Positions 1-6,978 of a stretch of DNA of 20,007 nucleotides are shown here, one piece after another. The stretch spans positions 1-20,007 of the forward strand of contig CAPQSW010000046.1 in assembly GCA_948688495.1 (NCBI GenBank). Direction: 5' to 3'. The notes under the pieces were generated by a model that was not told the origin of the DNA, searched no databases, and saw only the letters and a program-made list of their open reading frames with translations. A program made the translations under genes and the position numbers. This DNA comes from an uncultured Lachnospiraceae bacterium. Lineage in GTDB: Bacteria; Bacillota; Clostridia; Lachnospirales; Lachnospiraceae. Each line of letters opens with the position of its first letter. The first letter of the stretch is position 1.

Positions 1-89
1 GTTAAATTTAGTTAAACCATTTCAAAGAGAAAATGCTCTTTACCAGAACTGAAAAAGTACTCCCTGAGAGGGCAAAAATCACCCAAAAG

Positions 90-149
90 TTGTCCTATAA
101 TTTAGCCCTTTACCCCTGCTTTTGGGGTGGTTGTCCTATATTTAGCCCC
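90..149. repeat. Near-identical 18-19 bp direct repeat
   Basis: TTGTCCTATAATTTAGCCC at 90-108 recurs as TTGTCCTATATTTAGCCCC at 131-149, differing mainly by one inserted A. Between the copies ACCCC (112-116) and GGGGT (124-128) can form a short hairpin. The block lies outside any convincing gene, downstream of the rpsI terminator. It could be the end of a mobile element or part of an upstream regulatory region; no transposase is visible, so its origin is undetermined. Nothing else in positions 1-210 looks like a gene. Confidence 0.55.
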
Positions 150-210
150 GGCAAAATGGGTCAAAATAGGTTTCATTGCGTCAATTCACATCAAGCCCTA
201 TCAAAAGCAA

Positions 211-240
211 AAGCCCGGAAAACCTTGATTTTCCGGGCTT
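211..240 (-). terminator. Intrinsic terminator of the rplM-rpsI operon
   Basis: A perfect 12-bp inverted repeat, AAGCCCGGAAAA and TTTTCCGGGCTT, encloses a 6-nt loop. It starts about 20 nt after the rpsI stop. On the minus strand the stem is followed by TTGCTTTTGA, a T-rich tract, as expected for Rho-independent termination. T residues also follow on the plus strand, so it may work in both directions. Confidence 0.9.
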
Positions 241-261
241 TTTGAGCCATTTTGATAAAAT

Positions 262-654
262 TTAACGCTTGGAGAACTGCGGAGCGCGACGTGCGGCTTT
301 GAGACCGTACTTCTTTCTCTCTTTCATTCTCGGGTCACGTGTCAAGAATCCTGCTGCCTTTAATACTGGTCTGTAATCAGCATCTGCCTGCAGCAATGCT
401 CTTGCAATGCCATGACGGATCGCTCCTGCCTGGCCAGTATATCCGCCTCCGCGGACATTTACCAGTACATCAAATTTATCAGCCGTTTCCGTTGCCACTA
501 GCGGTTGGCGAACGATAACCTTCAAAGTTTCCAGTCCTAAATACTCGTCAATATCTCTTTTATTGATTGTAACCTTGCCTGTTCCGGGTACCAAATATAC
601 CCTGGCAATTGATTTTTTTCTTCTTCCTGTTCCATAATACTTTGTATCAGCCAT
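262..654 (-). CDS. rpsI: 30S ribosomal protein S9
   Basis: S9 is a small-subunit ribosomal protein whose C-terminal tail reaches toward the P-site tRNA. The 130-aa product has the usual family length. Near the N-terminus it carries GTGRRKKSIARVYL, followed by the GKVTINKRD region. The centre has GGGYTGQAGAIRHGIARAL, and the C-terminus is the expected basic tail ending in QFSKR. A strong ribosome binding site, CAGGAGGTAA (661-670), precedes the ATG. It lies 17 bp downstream of rplM in the classical L13-S9 pair and shares its promoter, with a strong terminator after the stop codon. The gene looks intact. Confidence 0.98.
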   Translation of the reverse strand: MADTKYYGTGRRKKSIARVYLVPGTGKVTINKRDIDEYLGLETLKVIVRQPLVATETADKFDVLVNVRGGGYTGQAGAIRHGIARALLQADADYRPVLKAAGFLTRDPRMKERKKYGLKAARRAPQFSKR

Positions 655-671
655 CTGTATTTACCTCCTGA

Positions 672-1100
672 TTAAAATGTTAAAACTTCTGGTTTCTGAG
701 CTTCGTGTTTGTGTTCCGGTCCTGCATAAACAAATAATTTTTTATACATTTGTCTTCCCAAAGGCCCTTTCGGAAGCATTCCCTTAACAGCAAGTTCCAC
801 AACTCTCTCCGGTTTGTTTGCTAACATCTCTTTTAATGTGGTCTCTTTCATTCCGCCCACATACTCGGAGTGATGGTAATAAATCTTCTGGTTTAATTTC
901 TTGCCAGTCACTTTCACCTTAGCGGCATTGACAACGATTACATAATCACCCATATCCAAGTGCGGAGTAAAGATTGGTTTATTCTTTCCCCTCAACACCT
1001 TTGCAATCTCAGATGCCAAACGACCTAATGTCTTTCCCTCAGCATCAACTACATACCATTTCCTTTCAATTGTCGCCGGGTTGGCTATAAAAGTTTTCAT
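672..1100 (-). CDS. rplM: 50S ribosomal protein L13
   Basis: L13 is a large-subunit ribosomal protein that binds 23S rRNA early in assembly. The 142-aa product matches the family length. Recognisable segments are WYVVDAEGKTLGRLAS near the N-terminus, GDYVIVVNAAKVKVTGKK in the middle, and MLPKGPLGRQMYKKLFVYAG toward the C-terminus. AAGGAGGTAA (1107-1116) lies 6 nt before the ATG. It is the first gene of the L13-S9 operon, read from a near-consensus promoter at 1289-1317 after an unusually long leader. In many Firmicutes such leaders carry an L13-responsive control element, so autoregulation is plausible here but not shown. Confidence 0.98.
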   Translation of the reverse strand: MKTFIANPATIERKWYVVDAEGKTLGRLASEIAKVLRGKNKPIFTPHLDMGDYVIVVNAAKVKVTGKKLNQKIYYHHSEYVGGMKETTLKEMLANKPERVVELAVKGMLPKGPLGRQMYKKLFVYAGPEHKHEAQKPEVLTF

Positions 1101-1288
1101 CGAATGTTACCTCCTTGAATTTTACAATGTTACTCTGATATCCGAATGCCGTCCAGTAATCTTCCATAATCGTTCCATGAAATTCATTCGTTCTATCATT
1201 TTCACACCATTTACATTTTTCCTTGTACTTCAAAGCAAAAACGCTTCGCCGGGGTTTGGCTTGCATTCCTTACTCGCCATACTTTTAC
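1101..1288 (-). promoter_or_regulatory. Long 5' leader of rplM-rpsI, possible L13 leader
   Basis: About 180 nt separate the predicted transcription start from the rplM ATG. A 6-bp hairpin with a GTTTTT loop can form at 1231-1248 (minus strand CGAAGC pairing with GCTTTG, one G-U pair). Structured L13 leaders that mediate autoregulation are known upstream of Firmicute rplM genes. The length and position here fit that, but I did not confirm the consensus. A 66-codon reading frame crosses this leader into rplM; it has no properly spaced ribosome binding site and is probably not coding. Confidence 0.4.
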
Positions 1289-1317
1289 ATTTTATTATAA
1301 GTTTCCATGTCTGTCAA
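1289..1317 (-). promoter_or_regulatory. Sigma-A type promoter for rplM-rpsI
   Basis: The minus strand shows TTGACA (1312-1317), a 17-nt spacer and TAAAAT (1289-1294). A perfect TATAAT also occurs at 1294-1299, but at a 12-nt spacing that is too short. The promoter sits just after the truA stop, so the ribosomal protein pair can be transcribed independently of the upstream genes. No terminator is visible between truA and this site, so read-through is also possible. Confidence 0.8.
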
Positions 1318-1327
1318 CAATTATTTT

Positions 1328-2137
1328 TTAACTCAATATTCCTTTGTGATTTCTTCCGCAATCCCATACATCGTCGGATTCATACAAACATCCTCCTTCA
1401 CCATACACAATCCCCATCATCGTCAGTCCAAGCGCCGGAGCAGTCGGTCCTGCCGCGCTGCGCTCCCGCTTCTCAAGAATTTCTTTTATGTCTTGCGGTT
1501 CAAGTTCCCCAATTCCTACCTGAATCAGAGTCCCGGCGATAATGCGCACCATATTATACAAAAATCCTGTCCCCGTAACACGGATAACCACCATATCCTC
1601 CGACCTCCGTCTCACCGTACAGGATAGGATTTCCCGCACGGTATCTTCCACCGATGTCTTCACCGAGCAGAAGCTTTTAAAGTCATGTTTTCCCATCAGA
1701 TAAGAAGCCGCCTGATTCATTTTAGCCTCATCCAGCCTGCGGTAATAGAAATACGTATATCTGCGCAGTGTGGGCAGCGGAAGGCGACGGTTTAAAATCC
1801 GGTACTCATAAGTTTTTTCACTGTAACATCTCCTGGGATGAAAGTCCGGCGCCGCTTCACAGGAAGATTGCACCACAATGTCCTCTGGAAGACGCTGGTT
1901 TAAGGCATAGCAGATTTTTTCCGGCGGAATACGGGTTCTGGAGTCAAACACGGCTACATTTCCCAGGGAATGCACCCCGGAATCTGTACGGCTCGCACCG
2001 ATCACACAAATTTCCTCACCCAGCAGCCGGGACAGCTCCCGGTTCAACACTTCCTCTATCGTCACCCCGCTGGGCTGAATCTGCCAGCCGCAATAATCCG
2101 TCCCATCATATGCCACTACCAGCTTAATACGCTTCAT
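1328..2137 (-). CDS. truA: tRNA pseudouridine(38-40) synthase TruA
   Basis: TruA converts uridines 38-40 of tRNA anticodon stems to pseudouridine. The 269-aa product begins MKRIKLVVAYDGTDYCGWQ. It carries the catalytic-loop motif SRTDSGVHS with the probable catalytic Asp52, and later shows FLYNMVRIIAGTLIQVG, typical of the C-terminal half. The reading frame extends 12 codons further upstream. I chose the ATG at 2137 because it aligns with the family N-terminus and has GGAGG at 2148-2152. It begins 1 nt after the ecfT stop, indicating translational coupling. About 18 residues extend beyond the usual C-terminus (after GIVYGEG), which is probably lineage variation. Confidence 0.95.
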   Translation of the reverse strand: MKRIKLVVAYDGTDYCGWQIQPSGVTIEEVLNRELSRLLGEEICVIGASRTDSGVHSLGNVAVFDSRTRIPPEKICYALNQRLPEDIVVQSSCEAAPDFHPRRCYSEKTYEYRILNRRLPLPTLRRYTYFYYRRLDEAKMNQAASYLMGKHDFKSFCSVKTSVEDTVREILSCTVRRRSEDMVVIRVTGTGFLYNMVRIIAGTLIQVGIGELEPQDIKEILEKRERSAAGPTAPALGLTMMGIVYGEGGCLYESDDVWDCGRNHKGILS

Positions 2138-2138
2138 A

Positions 2139-2939
2139 TTAGAAAAACCTCCGCACCAGAATAACCGCGGCAAAATATCCTGCCATCACCAGGTATGCCA
2201 CACCATCTGCACTTTTATATTTCAACGGCTTCATCTTTGTTCTTCCCGCACCGCCATGATAACAGCGCGCCTCCATCGCCAAGGCAAGGTCATTGGCGCG
2301 GCGAAATGCCGAGATAAACAACGGCACCAAGAGGGGCACCATGGATTTTGCCTTTTTCACTAAATTACCGCTCTCAAAATCCGCACCCCTGGCAAGCTGT
2401 GCCTTCATGATCTTGTCCGTCTCCTCAATGAGAATTGGAATAAAGCGCAGTGCAATTGACATCATCATTGCAATCTCATGTACCGGCACCCGAATTTTAT
2501 TCAGCGGCTTTAAGGACTTCTCCAGTCCGTCCGTAAGCTGGTTAGGCGTAGTCGTCAGTGTCAATACGGAACTGCCCAAAATCAGGTAAATCAGGCGCAC
2601 CGTCATAAAGCAGGCATTTTTCAATCCCTCTTTCGTAATCCTTAATTTCCAAAAAACCACAAGCGTCTCTCCCGGTGTAAGAAACAGGTTGAAAACTGCT
2701 GTGATAACAAGAATAATCACAATCGCCTTTAACCCCTTTACCATGTAGCCAATGGGCACTTTCGACAGCAGGATTATCAGGACTAAGCCCACGGTCACTA
2801 CCGCAAATCCCGCAACATTCTGGAAAATAAACAACGACAGGATATACACCAATGTCAACATCAGTTTTGTTCTGGGATCCAGTTTATGGATAATGGAATT
2901 TGATGGATAATACTGTCCAATCGTAATATCTCTTAACAT
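2139..2939 (-). CDS. ecfT: ECF transporter transmembrane coupling protein EcfT
   Basis: EcfT is the shared membrane subunit of group II energy-coupling factor transporters. It links the EcfA ATPases to interchangeable substrate-binding S components for vitamins and metals. The 266-aa protein starts with a family-typical segment (DPRTKLMLTLVYILSLF, residues 21-37). It has hydrophobic segments near residues 25-60, 70-88, 110-130 and 245-262. The two coupling motifs are visible: ARG in QLARGADF (183-185) and ARC in AMEARCYHGG (224-226). It lies downstream of ecfA1 and ecfA2 and is coupled to truA. No S component lies in this window, as expected for a shared module. The ribosome binding site is weak (AAAGGTAAG). 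Confidence 0.95.
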   Translation of the reverse strand: MLRDITIGQYYPSNSIIHKLDPRTKLMLTLVYILSLFIFQNVAGFAVVTVGLVLIILLSKVPIGYMVKGLKAIVIILVITAVFNLFLTPGETLVVFWKLRITKEGLKNACFMTVRLIYLILGSSVLTLTTTPNQLTDGLEKSLKPLNKIRVPVHEIAMMMSIALRFIPILIEETDKIMKAQLARGADFESGNLVKKAKSMVPLLVPLFISAFRRANDLALAMEARCYHGGAGRTKMKPLKYKSADGVAYLVMAGYFAAVILVRRFF

Positions 2940-3029
2940 ATCGTTTTACTTACCTTTTATCTGTTTTTTCCAAACAAAGCGGACAAGTCCGTATCGACTC
3001 CCTAAATCCCTCATTCATGAGTGACTTGG

Positions 3030-3076
3030 ACAATTTGCCGCGCCGAGTGCAGCCGCTTTAGCGACTAATACCTATT
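3030..3076 (-). repeat. Structured intergenic repeat, copy 1
   Basis: On the minus strand this 47-bp element starts with AATAGGTATTAG (3065-3076) and ends with GGCAAATTGT. Its middle can fold: AGCCGCT and AGCGACT (plus strand) pair with one mismatch around a 2-nt loop. A second copy with the same termini and a different GC-rich hairpin lies at 18242-18285. It occupies the otherwise unexplained 160-nt gap between ecfA2 and ecfT. Nearby palindromes CGGACAAGTCCG (2980-2991) and CTCATTCATGAG (3010-3021) may belong to a longer element. No coding sequence is apparent in the gap. Confidence 0.5.
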
Positions 3077-3099
3077 GCACGAATGCGCATTTTTTCCTG

Positions 3100-3948
3100 T
3101 TAAGATGAAAAAGCTTGCAGAATAGACTGCTTTGCCTCCTCTAACGTGGTAGCTGTCCCATTTGCAGGAATGCCGCGCATGCGCAGTTCATGCATTAAAT
3201 ATGTTACCTGGGGTGCAGCAAGCCCCACTTCTTCCAGTTCCTGGTAATGAGCAAATACCTCTTTCGGCGTACCATCATACAGCACACTGCCACGGTTCAT
3301 TACAATCAGCCGTTTCACATACTTTGCCACATCCTCCATGCTGTGCGATACCAAAATAACCGTTATATGGCGCTCTTTATGAAGCTTCGCCACCTGATCC
3401 AAAATCTCATCACGGCCCTTAGGATCCAGCCCTGCCGTTGGTTCATCCAGGATCAGGACTTCCGGATCCATGGCAAGCACACCCGCAATTGCCGCCCGCC
3501 GTTTCTGCCCGCCGCTCAGCTCAAACGGAGAACGATACCAGTAGTCCTCAGGAAGTCCCACACTGCGCAGTGCAGTATATGCTCTTAACTCCGATTCTTT
3601 CCTGGAAAGTCCCCGATTCTTCGGCCCAAAACAAACATCTGCAAATACCGTAGTCTCAAATAACTGATGTTCCGGGTACTGGAACACAAGGCCTACCTTC
3701 CCCCGCAGTTCTTTTTTGTCATAATCCGAATCATAAATATCCTGTCCATTATAATAAATTCCGCCGGAACTCGCCTTGATCAAGCCATTTAAATGCTGAA
3801 TAAGCGTGGATTTCCCGGAACCGGTATGTCCAATCACACCGATAAATTCTCCATCCTCTATCTTTAAGTTAATGTCTCTCAGCGCATGGATTTCATATGC
3901 TGTTTTCTCGCTGTAAACATAATTGACTTTATCTAATATAATTGACAT
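3100..3948 (-). CDS. ecfA2: ECF transporter ATPase EcfA2
   Basis: This is one of two ABC ATPases that power group II ECF vitamin transporters on the cytoplasmic face. The 282-aa protein shows Walker A GHTGSGKST (40-48), Q-loop Gln90 in VFQYPEHQLF, signature LSGGQ (144-148), Walker B VLILDE (164-169) and H-loop His202. The GHTGSGKST form together with downstream position relative to ecfA1 supports the EcfA2 assignment. Its start overlaps the end of ecfA1 by 16 bp, with GGAGG just ahead, suggesting coupled synthesis of the heterodimer. A 160-nt gap with a repeat separates it from ecfT. Confidence 0.95.
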   Translation of the reverse strand: MSIILDKVNYVYSEKTAYEIHALRDINLKIEDGEFIGVIGHTGSGKSTLIQHLNGLIKASSGGIYYNGQDIYDSDYDKKELRGKVGLVFQYPEHQLFETTVFADVCFGPKNRGLSRKESELRAYTALRSVGLPEDYWYRSPFELSGGQKRRAAIAGVLAMDPEVLILDEPTAGLDPKGRDEILDQVAKLHKERHITVILVSHSMEDVAKYVKRLIVMNRGSVLYDGTPKEVFAHYQELEEVGLAAPQVTYLMHELRMRGIPANGTATTLEEAKQSILQAFSS

Positions 3949-4784
3949 AATGCCTCCACCAATTCCTGCCTGGTCAGTATTCCCTGCGGCACTTTAAGTC
4001 CCGCCTTTTGCAGCTCATGCGCTAAAAGTGTAATCTGAGGAACATCCAGACGGTAGGACTTCAATGTATCGACCTGTGAAAAAACTGCACGGGGCGTTCC
4101 CTGCATCACTACTTTTCCATTATCCATCACATACACCCTGTCTGCACGGACGACTTCTTCCATATAATGGGTAATGAGAATGACCGTTACCCCTTTTTTG
4201 CGGTTCAACTCCTCTACTGCATCCAGAACCTCTGTGCGTCCATTGGGATCTAACATTGCTGTAGGCTCGTCCAGCACAATACATTTCGGCTCCATCGCCA
4301 TTACTCCGGCAATGGCAACTCTCTGCTTTTGCCCGCCGCTCAGCCTGTTGGGAGAGTGTTCCCTGTACTGTATCATTCCCACAGACTTCAGACTTCTCTC
4401 CACACGCTTCCAGATTTCAGATGTAGGCACACCAATATTTTCTGGCCCAAAGGCAACATCTTCTTCCACCACGCTTGCAATAATCTGGTTATCCGGATTC
4501 TGAAATACCATCCCCGTATTCTGGCGGATTTCCCATAGATTATCTGCATCCTCTGCATCCTTGCCATCCACCCATAATGTTCCGCCGCTCGGTGCAAGCA
4601 ATACATTCAAATGTTTGGCAAGCGTGGACTTACCGGAACCGTTATGTCCAAGAACTGCCACAAATTCTCCCTGCCTGACATCCAAATCAACTTCATCCAA
4701 CGCTGTGAGAATACTCTCTACATTATCATCTTCATCTCGCCGAATATATTCGTGTACTAATTTTCTCGCCTCAATAAAATTCAT
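3933..4784 (-). CDS. ecfA1: ECF transporter ATPase EcfA1
   Basis: This is the partner ATPase of EcfA2 in the ECF vitamin-transport module. The 283-aa protein carries Walker A GHNGSGKST (46-54), Q-loop in MVFQNPDNQ (Gln95), signature LSGGQ (148-152), Walker B CIVLDE (168-173) and H-loop His206. The GHNGSGKST form and first position in the ecfA1-ecfA2-ecfT order support EcfA1. GAGGAG precedes the ATG, and only 3 nt separate it from the trmL stop, so it is read within the same operon. In Bacillus subtilis the corresponding genes follow rplQ; here trmL takes that place. Confidence 0.95.
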   Translation of the reverse strand: MNFIEARKLVHEYIRRDEDDNVESILTALDEVDLDVRQGEFVAVLGHNGSGKSTLAKHLNVLLAPSGGTLWVDGKDAEDADNLWEIRQNTGMVFQNPDNQIIASVVEEDVAFGPENIGVPTSEIWKRVERSLKSVGMIQYREHSPNRLSGGQKQRVAIAGVMAMEPKCIVLDEPTAMLDPNGRTEVLDAVEELNRKKGVTVILITHYMEEVVRADRVYVMDNGKVVMQGTPRAVFSQVDTLKSYRLDVPQITLLAHELQKAGLKVPQGILTRQELVEALCQLY

Positions 4785-4787
4785 CTT

Positions 4788-5294
4788 TTACTCCTCATCC
4801 CAACTCAGACGGTGCAGTTCTCCCTCCAGTTTCATATGTGCAAACTGATTTTGACGCAACGCCTCATAGAGCAAAATCGCAACAGAATTGGAAAGATTCA
4901 GGGAACGCGTCTCCTTGATCATTGGAATACGCACACAGCAGTCGGAATATTCTTTTAAAATTTCTTCCGGAATCCCGCCGCTTTCTTTCCCAAACATAAG
5001 ATAACAATCTGATTCGTAGCTGGCCTCTGTATACACCTTCCGCGCCTTGGTTGTCGCCATATAAATCTTTGCCTGCGGATTTTTCGCAAGAAAATCCTCC
5101 CAATTTATATAGCGGGTAACATCCAAATCCTGCCAGTAATCCATACCAGCGCGCCGGATTGCCTTCTCATTCAGATGGAAACCCAATGGCTCAATGAGAT
5201 GAAGCCTCGTTCCGGTCGCTACACATGTACGTCCAATATTCCCTGTATTTGCCGGAATCTCCGGTTCAAAAAGCACAATATTAAGCTCTGCCAT
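4788..5294 (-). CDS. trmL: tRNA (cytidine(34)-2'-O)-methyltransferase TrmL
   Basis: TrmL is a small SPOUT-fold methyltransferase that 2'-O-methylates the wobble nucleotide of certain leucine tRNAs using S-adenosylmethionine. The 168-aa product has the minimal SPOUT length. It begins MAELNIVLFEPEIPANTGNI, then shows NIGRTC, LMFGKESGGIPEEIL and the knot-forming C-terminal IPMIKETRSLNLSNSVAILLYEAL. AAAGGAG lies 8-9 nt before the start. It begins 10 nt after the aminotransferase stop and ends 3 nt before ecfA1, so it is co-transcribed. Substrate specificity is inferred from family membership. Confidence 0.93.
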   Translation of the reverse strand: MAELNIVLFEPEIPANTGNIGRTCVATGTRLHLIEPLGFHLNEKAIRRAGMDYWQDLDVTRYINWEDFLAKNPQAKIYMATTKARKVYTEASYESDCYLMFGKESGGIPEEILKEYSDCCVRIPMIKETRSLNLSNSVAILLYEALRQNQFAHMKLEGELHRLSWDEE

Positions 5295-5304
5295 GGCTGC
5301 TCCT

Positions 5305-6465
5305 TTACTTTATCTTTTCGATAAATCCTTCCATTCGGTCTAACGCCTCTTTTAACTTACTCAGGGAATACGCATAGGAAATCCTTAAAAATCCTTCCCC
5401 GCATTCCCCAAAAGCAGTTCCCGGCACAACTACTACCTTCTCCTCCTGCAGCATCCTGGTAGCAAATTCATCCGATGTCATGTGAAACTGTTTGATACAG
5501 GGAAACGCATAAAAGGCTCCATATGGTTCAAAACAGTTAAGCCCCATATCCCGCAGCCTTTTCACAAGATAACGGCGTCTGCCGTTATACTCCTCACGCA
5601 TTTTCTTCACGTCTTCATCCCCATTGCGCACAGCTTCCACCGCCGCATACTGGCTGTTCGTGGGCGCACACATAATTGCGTATTGGTGGATTTTCAACAT
5701 CTGCTCCAAAATTTCTTCCGGCGCACACGCGTAACCAAGGCGCCACCCCGTCATAGAATATGCCTTGGAAAACCCGTTGATTAATACAGTCCTTTCCCGC
5801 ATTCCCGGCAGGGATGCAATTGTCACATGCTCATCCAGATATGTAAGCTCTGCATATATTTCATCGCTGATTACATACAGGTCATGCTCAATAACAACCT
5901 TCGCGACTGCCTCTAAATCTCTTCTTTCCATAATAGCTCCGGTAGGATTATTGGGAAATGGCAGTACAAGAATTTTCGTCTTCGGTGTAATTGCTTCTTC
6001 CAGCTCCTGTGCCGTCAGGCGAAAATCGTTTTCCTCTTTGAGATTGATAATTACCGGCGTCCCATTCGCCAGCACCGTACAGGGCATGTAAGATACATAA
6101 CTCGGCTGTGGAATTAAGACTTCATCCCCTGGGTTTAACATGGCACGCAAAGCCATATCAATTGCCTCACTGCCCCCAACTGTAATCATCATTTCCTTCT
6201 CATAATCATATGTTACCTCAAACCTGCGTTTCAAATACTTAGCAATCTCTATTTTTAATTCTTTCAGCCCGGCATTGGAAGTATATGCTGTCCTGCCCTT
6301 TTCCAGAGCGTAAATCCCCTCGTCCCTTATATGCCAGGGTGTGTCAAAATCTGGTTCACCCACACCTAACGAGATAACATCCTTCATCTCTGCCGCAATG
6401 TCAAAAAATTTGCGGATTCCCGAAAATGGGATGTCCGTGATACGTTCCGACAATGGATTTCTCAT
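5305..6465 (-). CDS. PLP-dependent class I/II aminotransferase
   Basis: This is a fold-type I PLP aminotransferase of the aspartate aminotransferase superfamily, 386 aa, likely cytoplasmic. Visible hallmarks are YTSNAGLKEL (61-70), the phosphate and ring-binding stretch VGGSEAIDMAL, NNPTG (172-176, with Asn173), SDEIY with Asp201 and Tyr204, and SKAYSMTGWRLGY, where Lys234 is the expected Schiff-base lysine. Near the C-terminus FLRISYA carries the likely carboxylate-binding Arg. The ATG overlaps the stop of the Lrp-family regulator gene as ATGA, so the two are translationally coupled. This suggests the regulator and enzyme act in the same amino-acid pathway. The specific donor and acceptor cannot be read from the sequence, so no symbol is given. 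Confidence 0.92.
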   Translation of the reverse strand: MRNPLSERITDIPFSGIRKFFDIAAEMKDVISLGVGEPDFDTPWHIRDEGIYALEKGRTAYTSNAGLKELKIEIAKYLKRRFEVTYDYEKEMMITVGGSEAIDMALRAMLNPGDEVLIPQPSYVSYMPCTVLANGTPVIINLKEENDFRLTAQELEEAITPKTKILVLPFPNNPTGAIMERRDLEAVAKVVIEHDLYVISDEIYAELTYLDEHVTIASLPGMRERTVLINGFSKAYSMTGWRLGYACAPEEILEQMLKIHQYAIMCAPTNSQYAAVEAVRNGDEDVKKMREEYNGRRRYLVKRLRDMGLNCFEPYGAFYAFPCIKQFHMTSDEFATRMLQEEKVVVVPGTAFGECGEGFLRISYAYSLSKLKEALDRMEGFIEKIK

Positions 6466-6953
6466 AAGCTCACCAGCATCCTTTCATCATTCTGTGGTTT
6501 TGCAATAACAGTACCGTGATCCTTATACTTCTTGAGAATAAAATTTGTCTTCGTACTCAGAACCGAATCCAGTGTGGAAAGCTTATCCGAGACAAACTGT
6601 GCAACCTCTCTGAGCGTTTTCCCCTCCAGGGTTACTAACAAATCATATCCACCGGATATCAGGTAAACTGCGTTCACCTCCGGGTAATTATAAACCCGCT
6701 CTGCCACACTATCAAACCCTCTGCCACGCTGCGGTGTGACACGCACTTCAATCAAAGCATTTACTTTCTCAATGCTGGTTTTTTCCCAGTCAATCAGCGT
6801 ATGGTATCCGCAGATGATATGCTCTGCTTCCATGGCCGCCATCTCATTTGCCACTATCGCCTCATCCATATCCAGCATAACGGCAAGATCCCTTAAATCT
6901 ACACGGCTGTTCTTCTCTATATAAGTAAGAATTTTTTCTCTCATCTCCATCAT
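6462..6953 (-). CDS. Lrp/AsnC family transcriptional regulator
   Basis: The 163-aa product has an N-terminal winged helix-turn-helix (about residues 5-52, EKILTYIEKNSRVDLRDLAV onward). This is followed by a RAM/AsnC ligand-binding and oligomerisation domain (about 65-145, with ALIEVRV, VYLISGGYDLLVTLEG and LSTKTNFILKKYK). Such regulators usually respond to amino acids. The gene is coupled by an ATGA overlap to a downstream aminotransferase, so control of that enzyme or response to its substrate is a reasonable inference. GGAGG (6961-6965) lies 7 nt before the first ATG; nearby ATGs at codons 2 and 4 are alternatives. The effector is unknown. Confidence 0.92.
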   Translation of the reverse strand: MMEMREKILTYIEKNSRVDLRDLAVMLDMDEAIVANEMAAMEAEHIICGYHTLIDWEKTSIEKVNALIEVRVTPQRGRGFDSVAERVYNYPEVNAVYLISGGYDLLVTLEGKTLREVAQFVSDKLSTLDSVLSTKTNFILKKYKDHGTVIAKPQNDERMLVSL

Positions 6954-6978
6954 CCTGTCTCCTCCATTACAAAATCAA

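Noticed and set aside
33..245. 70-codon plus-strand frame ahead of rpsI
   Set aside because: It lacks a ribosome binding site, runs through both the direct repeats and the terminator hairpin, and its composition resembles no known protein.
1066..1266. 66-codon minus-strand frame in the rplM leader
   Set aside because: It overlaps the rplM ribosome binding site and start in another frame, and its own Shine-Dalgarno-like AAGGA abuts the ATG with no spacing.
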